Of a stretch of 6,094 bases of DNA, positions 5,705 to 6,094 are shown one piece after another. Source of the DNA: Alistipes sp. Its GTDB lineage: Bacteria; Bacteroidota; Bacteroidia; Bacteroidales; Rikenellaceae. The stretch covers positions 1-6,094 of the forward strand of contig JAGBIR010000182.1 in NCBI GenBank assembly GCA_017934845.1, written 5' to 3'. The translations under genes were made by a program, and so were the position numbers. Position 1 is the first letter of the stretch. Each line of letters opens with the position of its first letter. The notes beneath the pieces were generated by a model. That model did not search any database, was not told the DNA's origin, and saw only the letters and a program-made list of their open reading frames with translations.

Positions 5705-5747
5705 AACAAACAAAAAGCCCGACGCCTTCTTCAAAGCATCGGACTTT
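5705..5747 (-). terminator. Rho-independent terminator of the rubrerythrin-family gene
   Basis: Read on the minus strand, AAAGTCCGATGC (5747-5736) pairs with GCGTCGGGCTTT (5725-5714) across a 10-nt loop. The 12-bp stem contains two G-U wobbles. It runs into a T-rich tail (5716 down to about 5705, TTTTTGTTTGTT). On the plus strand the wobble pairs become A-C mismatches and the following bases are not a T run. The element is therefore directional and belongs to the minus-strand gene, whose stop is 21 bp upstream of the hairpin. Confidence 0.85.
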
Positions 5748-5768
5748 AAATTATATTATTTTGGAATA

Positions 5769-6094
5769 TTACTTATCACCGAAATAACGCTTGTACAAGC
5801 CCTGGAAGCCGGCACCATGGCGAGCCTCATCCTTTGCCATCTCGTGAACTGTATCGTGTACTGCGTCGAGGTTCTCCTCCTTTGCCAAACGAGCCAAGCG
5901 GAACTTATCCTCGCAAGCACCCTCCTCGGCATTCATACGCTTGTAGAGGTTAGTCTTTGTATCCCATACAACCTCGCCGATCAACTCAGCCAACTTTGAA
6001 GCGTGCTCTGCCTCCTCCCAAGCATAACGCTTGTAAGCCTCAGCGATCTCGGGATAGCCCTCACGGTCAGCCTGACGGCTCATTGCAAGATACA
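5769..6094 (-). CDS. Rubrerythrin-family protein, C-terminal part (5' end outside window)
   Basis: The frame enters from the right edge with residues YLA directly before the Met at 6083, so that Met is internal and the true start lies beyond the window. The 107 visible residues form the ferritin-like four-helix part. [16 protein letters not shown] carries one E-x-x-H iron-ligand motif and [21 protein letters not shown] carries the second. This is the expected diiron site of rubrerythrins, which reduce hydrogen peroxide with electrons from a rubredoxin-type donor in the cytosol. The protein ends at YFGDK without a CxxC rubredoxin domain. It is therefore either a domain-lacking ('NADH peroxidase'-like) form or a reverse form with rubredoxin at the unseen N-terminus. 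Codon use is strongly biased, as in the phosphofructokinase gene, suggesting high expression. It is convergent with the small membrane protein pair and has its own terminator. Confidence 0.88.
   Translation of the reverse strand, partial: YLAMSRQADREGYPEIAEAYKRYAWEEAEHASKLAELIGEVVWDTKTNLYKRMNAEEGACEDKFRLARLAKEENLDAVHDTVHEMAKDEARHGAGFQGLYKRYFGDK

Overview
The window looks like a chromosomal segment from a gut-type member of the Bacteroidales. Three things support this. Upstream regions are A/T-rich and lack clear Shine-Dalgarno sequences. Promoter-like sites have the Bacteroidetes form (TTTG, about 19-21 bp, then TAnnTTTG). The protein families are ones common in that order. Genus cannot be fixed from the sequence; an Alistipes/Odoribacter/Parabacteroides-like source is a guess. 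No RNA genes, CRISPR arrays, insertion sequences or long repeats were seen, and no gene-free stretch exceeds about 150 bases.

Layout: (1) the 3' end of a phosphofructokinase-family gene on + (2-361), closed by a strong intrinsic terminator. (2) A four-gene operon on -, read right to left from a promoter near 4483-4513: a steroid 5-alpha-reductase-like membrane protein, an Old Yellow Enzyme-type NADH:flavin oxidoreductase, a short-chain dehydrogenase/reductase (SDR), and a GT4 glycosyltransferase. Gaps shrink along the operon from 22 bp to 2 bp to a 1-bp TAATG stop/start overlap. (3) A SLOG/YpsA-like Rossmann protein on - (4591-5082). (4) Divergent from it on +, a 56-residue YtxH-like membrane protein and a 109-residue two-helix membrane protein, ended by a hairpin. 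(5) The C-terminal part of a rubrerythrin-family gene on -, with its own terminator.

The main result is the operon. A eukaryote-like steroid 5-alpha-reductase beside a flavin ene-reductase and an SDR is the gene content expected for reducing 3-oxo-delta4 steroids or bile acids at the A ring. The SRD5A homologue would give the 5-alpha (allo) product, the flavoenzyme would reduce a conjugated C=C (5-beta product, or another double bond), and the SDR would interconvert the 3-oxo and 3-hydroxy groups. Comparable clusters have been linked in gut Bacteroidetes to isoallo-lithocholic acid formation, so the three-enzyme core is probably not new. The tightly coupled glycosyltransferase at the end of the operon, the altered cysteine cluster of the flavoenzyme, and the Asn-to-His change in the SDR are the less explained parts. 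Substrates are inferred, not shown by the sequence.
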